From a bacterium (GTDB taxonomy: Bacteria > UBA3054), in assembly GCA_017538635.1 (NCBI GenBank), contig JAFYIM010000026.1, positions 1-6,948 of the forward strand: 6,948 nt of DNA, given 5' to 3'. Under the pieces are notes generated by a model. It worked only from the letters and a program-made list of their open reading frames with translations. It had not been told where the DNA came from and ran no database searches. Position 1 is the stretch's first letter, and each line of letters opens with the position of its first letter. The translations under genes and the position numbers were made by a program. Below, piece after piece: positions 5,489 to 6,948 of this stretch.

Positions 5489-6859
5489 ATGAAAGTCTTC
5501 AAATTCAAAGGGGGAGTGCATCCTCCTGATTTCAAGGCCCTGACGGCCGAATTCCCGATAACGGCTATGCCGCTGCCGGAAACTTTGCTCGTTCCTTTGT
5601 CCCAGCATATCGGCGCTCCCTGCAAGGCCGTAGTGGCTAAGGGCGACCATGTTGCGAGGGGACAGGTGATAGGCGAGGCGGGCGGCTTCGTCTCCGCGCC
5701 TGTGCACAGCCCGGTCAACGGAACGGTCGTCAAGATCGATACGGCCGGCAACGCCCTGGGGCGCACGGTCCCGGCCATCGAGATAAAGCCGGACGAAACG
5801 GATCCCTTGGCTTTCAGCGGGGAAGGCGTCACGGAACTGACGGCTGAAGCGGTGAAAAAAGTCGTGAAAGAGGCGGGCCTGGCCGGCATGGGCGGCGCGA
5901 CCTTCCCGACGCACGTTAAACTGAGTCCTCCTCCCGACCAGAAGATAGAAGTCGTTTTGATAAACGCCGCGGAATGCGAACCGTTTTTGAACTGCGACAA
6001 CAGGCTTATGCTGGAAAGCCCCGGCAAGGTCCTGCGCGGGGCCTGGCTCTTCAAGCTGGCTATGGGCGTTGAGAAATGCATAATCGGCGTTGAGAAGAAC
6101 AAGCCGAAAGCCATCGCGGCCCTGGAAAAAGAATTATCGGGCGGCGCCTATCCCGGCGTTTTCGTACAGCCCCTTAGGACGCGTTATCCGCAGGGCGGCG
6201 AAAAACAGCTTATCTACGCTCTTACAGGAAAGGAAGTGCCTTCGGGCGCTCTTCCGGCGGCGGTGGGCGCGGCGGTCTATAACGTCGGAACGGCCTGCGC
6301 ATTGGTGGACGCTTTCGACACAGGACTGCCCTTGGTGCAGAGAGTGCTGACGGTTTCCGGCGACGCTGTGACGCGGCCCGGCAACTATCTCGTGCAGATC
6401 GGCACGAGAGTTAGTTTTGTTTTGGAGCAGGCCGGCATTATTCCGGAGAAACTGGCGAAACTGGTCCTGGGCGGGCCTATGACGGGCTTCGCAACAGGCA
6501 ACCTCGACATTCCGGTGACGAAGGGAACTTCCGGTATCCTGGCATTGTCGGAAGCTATGGCGGAAGAGGCCGACCAGGGACCTTGTCTGCGCTGCGGAAA
6601 ATGCCTTACCGTCTGCCCGATGGGACTTTCTCCCACGCAGCTCGACCAGGCCGCTAACGCCAAGCGCGTGGACATCCTAATGGACCTGCGCGTCAGGGAC
6701 TGCATCGAATGCGGAAGCTGCGCTTACAACTGTCCGGCGCAAAGATCGCTGCTTCAGAGCATGCGCGTCGGCAAGGGCCTTGTGATGGCCCATCTGCAGG
6801 CTGAAAAAGCCAAGGCAGAGAAAGCGGCTGCGGAAAAAGCCGCCGCTGAAAACAAGTAA
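5489..6859 (+). CDS. rnfC: Rnf electron transport complex subunit C
   Basis: RnfC is the peripheral cytoplasmic subunit of the ion-pumping ferredoxin:NAD+ oxidoreductase (Rnf/Rsx), carrying two [4Fe-4S] clusters and the NADH-side catalytic domain. The 456 residues show FKGGVHPP (6-13), a biotinyl/barrel-sandwich-like segment (about 40-100), the Complex I 51-kDa-like domain with GMGGATFPTHVKL (133-145) and INAAECEPFLNCD (158-170), RYPQGGEKQLIYALTGKEVP (232-251), then an SLBB-like region. The ferredoxin part has C366/C369/C372/C376 and C405/C408/C411/C415, each in a CxxCxxCxxxCP pattern. The protein ends in a short Ala/Lys/Glu-rich tail (about 437-456), much shorter than the extension of E. coli RsxC. 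The ATG is fixed by the family N-terminus, although no Shine-Dalgarno is present. PduS is a related alternative, but the GGVHPP start favours RnfC. No other rnf gene is in view; pheT follows after 12 bp. Confidence 0.95.
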   Translation: MKVFKFKGGVHPPDFKALTAEFPITAMPLPETLLVPLSQHIGAPCKAVVAKGDHVARGQVIGEAGGFVSAPVHSPVNGTVVKIDTAGNALGRTVPAIEIKPDETDPLAFSGEGVTELTAEAVKKVVKEAGLAGMGGATFPTHVKLSPPPDQKIEVVLINAAECEPFLNCDNRLMLESPGKVLRGAWLFKLAMGVEKCIIGVEKNKPKAIAALEKELSGGAYPGVFVQPLRTRYPQGGEKQLIYALTGKEVPSGALPAAVGAAVYNVGTACALVDAFDTGLPLVQRVLTVSGDAVTRPGNYLVQIGTRVSFVLEQAGIIPEKLAKLVLGGPMTGFATGNLDIPVTKGTSGILALSEAMAEEADQGPCLRCGKCLTVCPMGLSPTQLDQAANAKRVDILMDLRVRDCIECGSCAYNCPAQRSLLQSMRVGKGLVMAHLQAEKAKAEKAAAEKAAAENK

Positions 6860-6871
6860 AAGAGGTGAATC

Positions 6872-6948
6872 ATGTATATATCTTACGAATGGCTGAAAGA
6901 AATTATCGACATACCCTATAGCCCGGAGGAATTGTCCAAGATCTTTAC
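6872..6948 (+). CDS. pheT: Phenylalanine-tRNA ligase beta subunit, N-terminus (3' end outside window)
   Basis: Only 25 complete codons are visible. They match the conserved start of PheT, with MYISYEWLKEIIDI followed by SPEELSKIF. PheT forms an alpha2-beta2 enzyme with PheS that charges tRNA-Phe in the cytosol. The ATG has AGAGGTG at 6861-6867, four bases upstream, and lies 12 bp after the rnfC stop, so the two are probably co-transcribed. pheS, which usually precedes pheT directly, is absent here. The short sequence limits confidence, but the motif is characteristic. Confidence 0.8.
   Translation, partial: MYISYEWLKEIIDIPYSPEELSKIF

Noticed and set aside
5410..6114. 234-codon minus-strand open frame over the start of rnfC
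   Set aside because: Low-complexity Ser/Thr/Pro-rich translation typical of an antisense frame; rnfC on the plus strand has full family motifs.
5489..6859. PduS (microcompartment cobalamin reductase) instead of RnfC
   Set aside because: The N-terminal FKGGVHPP and RYPQGGEKQ motifs fit RnfC, and no microcompartment genes are nearby.

Overview
The window is bacterial chromosome of moderate GC (about 55% in a hand-counted stretch of pepC), interrupted by an AT-rich island at about 4277-5090. It carries the end of def, a tRNA-Val gene with an encoded CCA, pepC, two CNNM/CorC-type membrane proteins, a DUF4160/DUF2442 gene pair, rnfC and the start of pheT. An Rnf electron-transport subunit and a C1B aminopeptidase suggest an anaerobic or facultative, probably Gram-negative heterotroph. 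A PVC-group (for example Lentisphaerae-like) or Elusimicrobia-like host is only a guess, because no taxon-specific marker is present.

Left part (1-1734). The last 76 codons of peptide deformylase run rightward and stop 1 bp short of the 3' end of a convergent tRNA-Val(UAC) gene. That tRNA has a near-consensus promoter on the minus strand. Divergent from it lies pepC, a complete bleomycin-hydrolase-type cysteine aminopeptidase with a strong ribosome binding site.

Centre (1755-4276). Two 420-residue DUF21-CBS-CorC_HlyC proteins follow. The second starts inside the stop codon of the first (GTGA overlap), so the two are translationally coupled and may work as a pair, plausibly in divalent-cation (Mg2+) transport or homeostasis.

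AT-rich island (4277-5372). About 390 bp without a gene hold four palindromes. Two share the core TGCAAA-N-TTTGCA, and a third is followed by seven T. Next comes a compact, self-contained cassette: a promoter (TTGACT, 17 bp, TATAAT) with the palindrome TCACTA-tt-TAGTGA inside its spacer, a DUF4160 gene, a DUF2442 gene fused to a C-terminal helix-turn-helix domain, and a strong intrinsic terminator. The layout resembles an autoregulated toxin-antitoxin-like module and is the most interesting part of the window. Its function is not established.

Right part (5386-6948). rnfC has its own extended -10 promoter and an AT-rich inverted repeat in place of a Shine-Dalgarno sequence. It is followed after 12 bp by pheT rather than by other rnf genes, an unusual arrangement.
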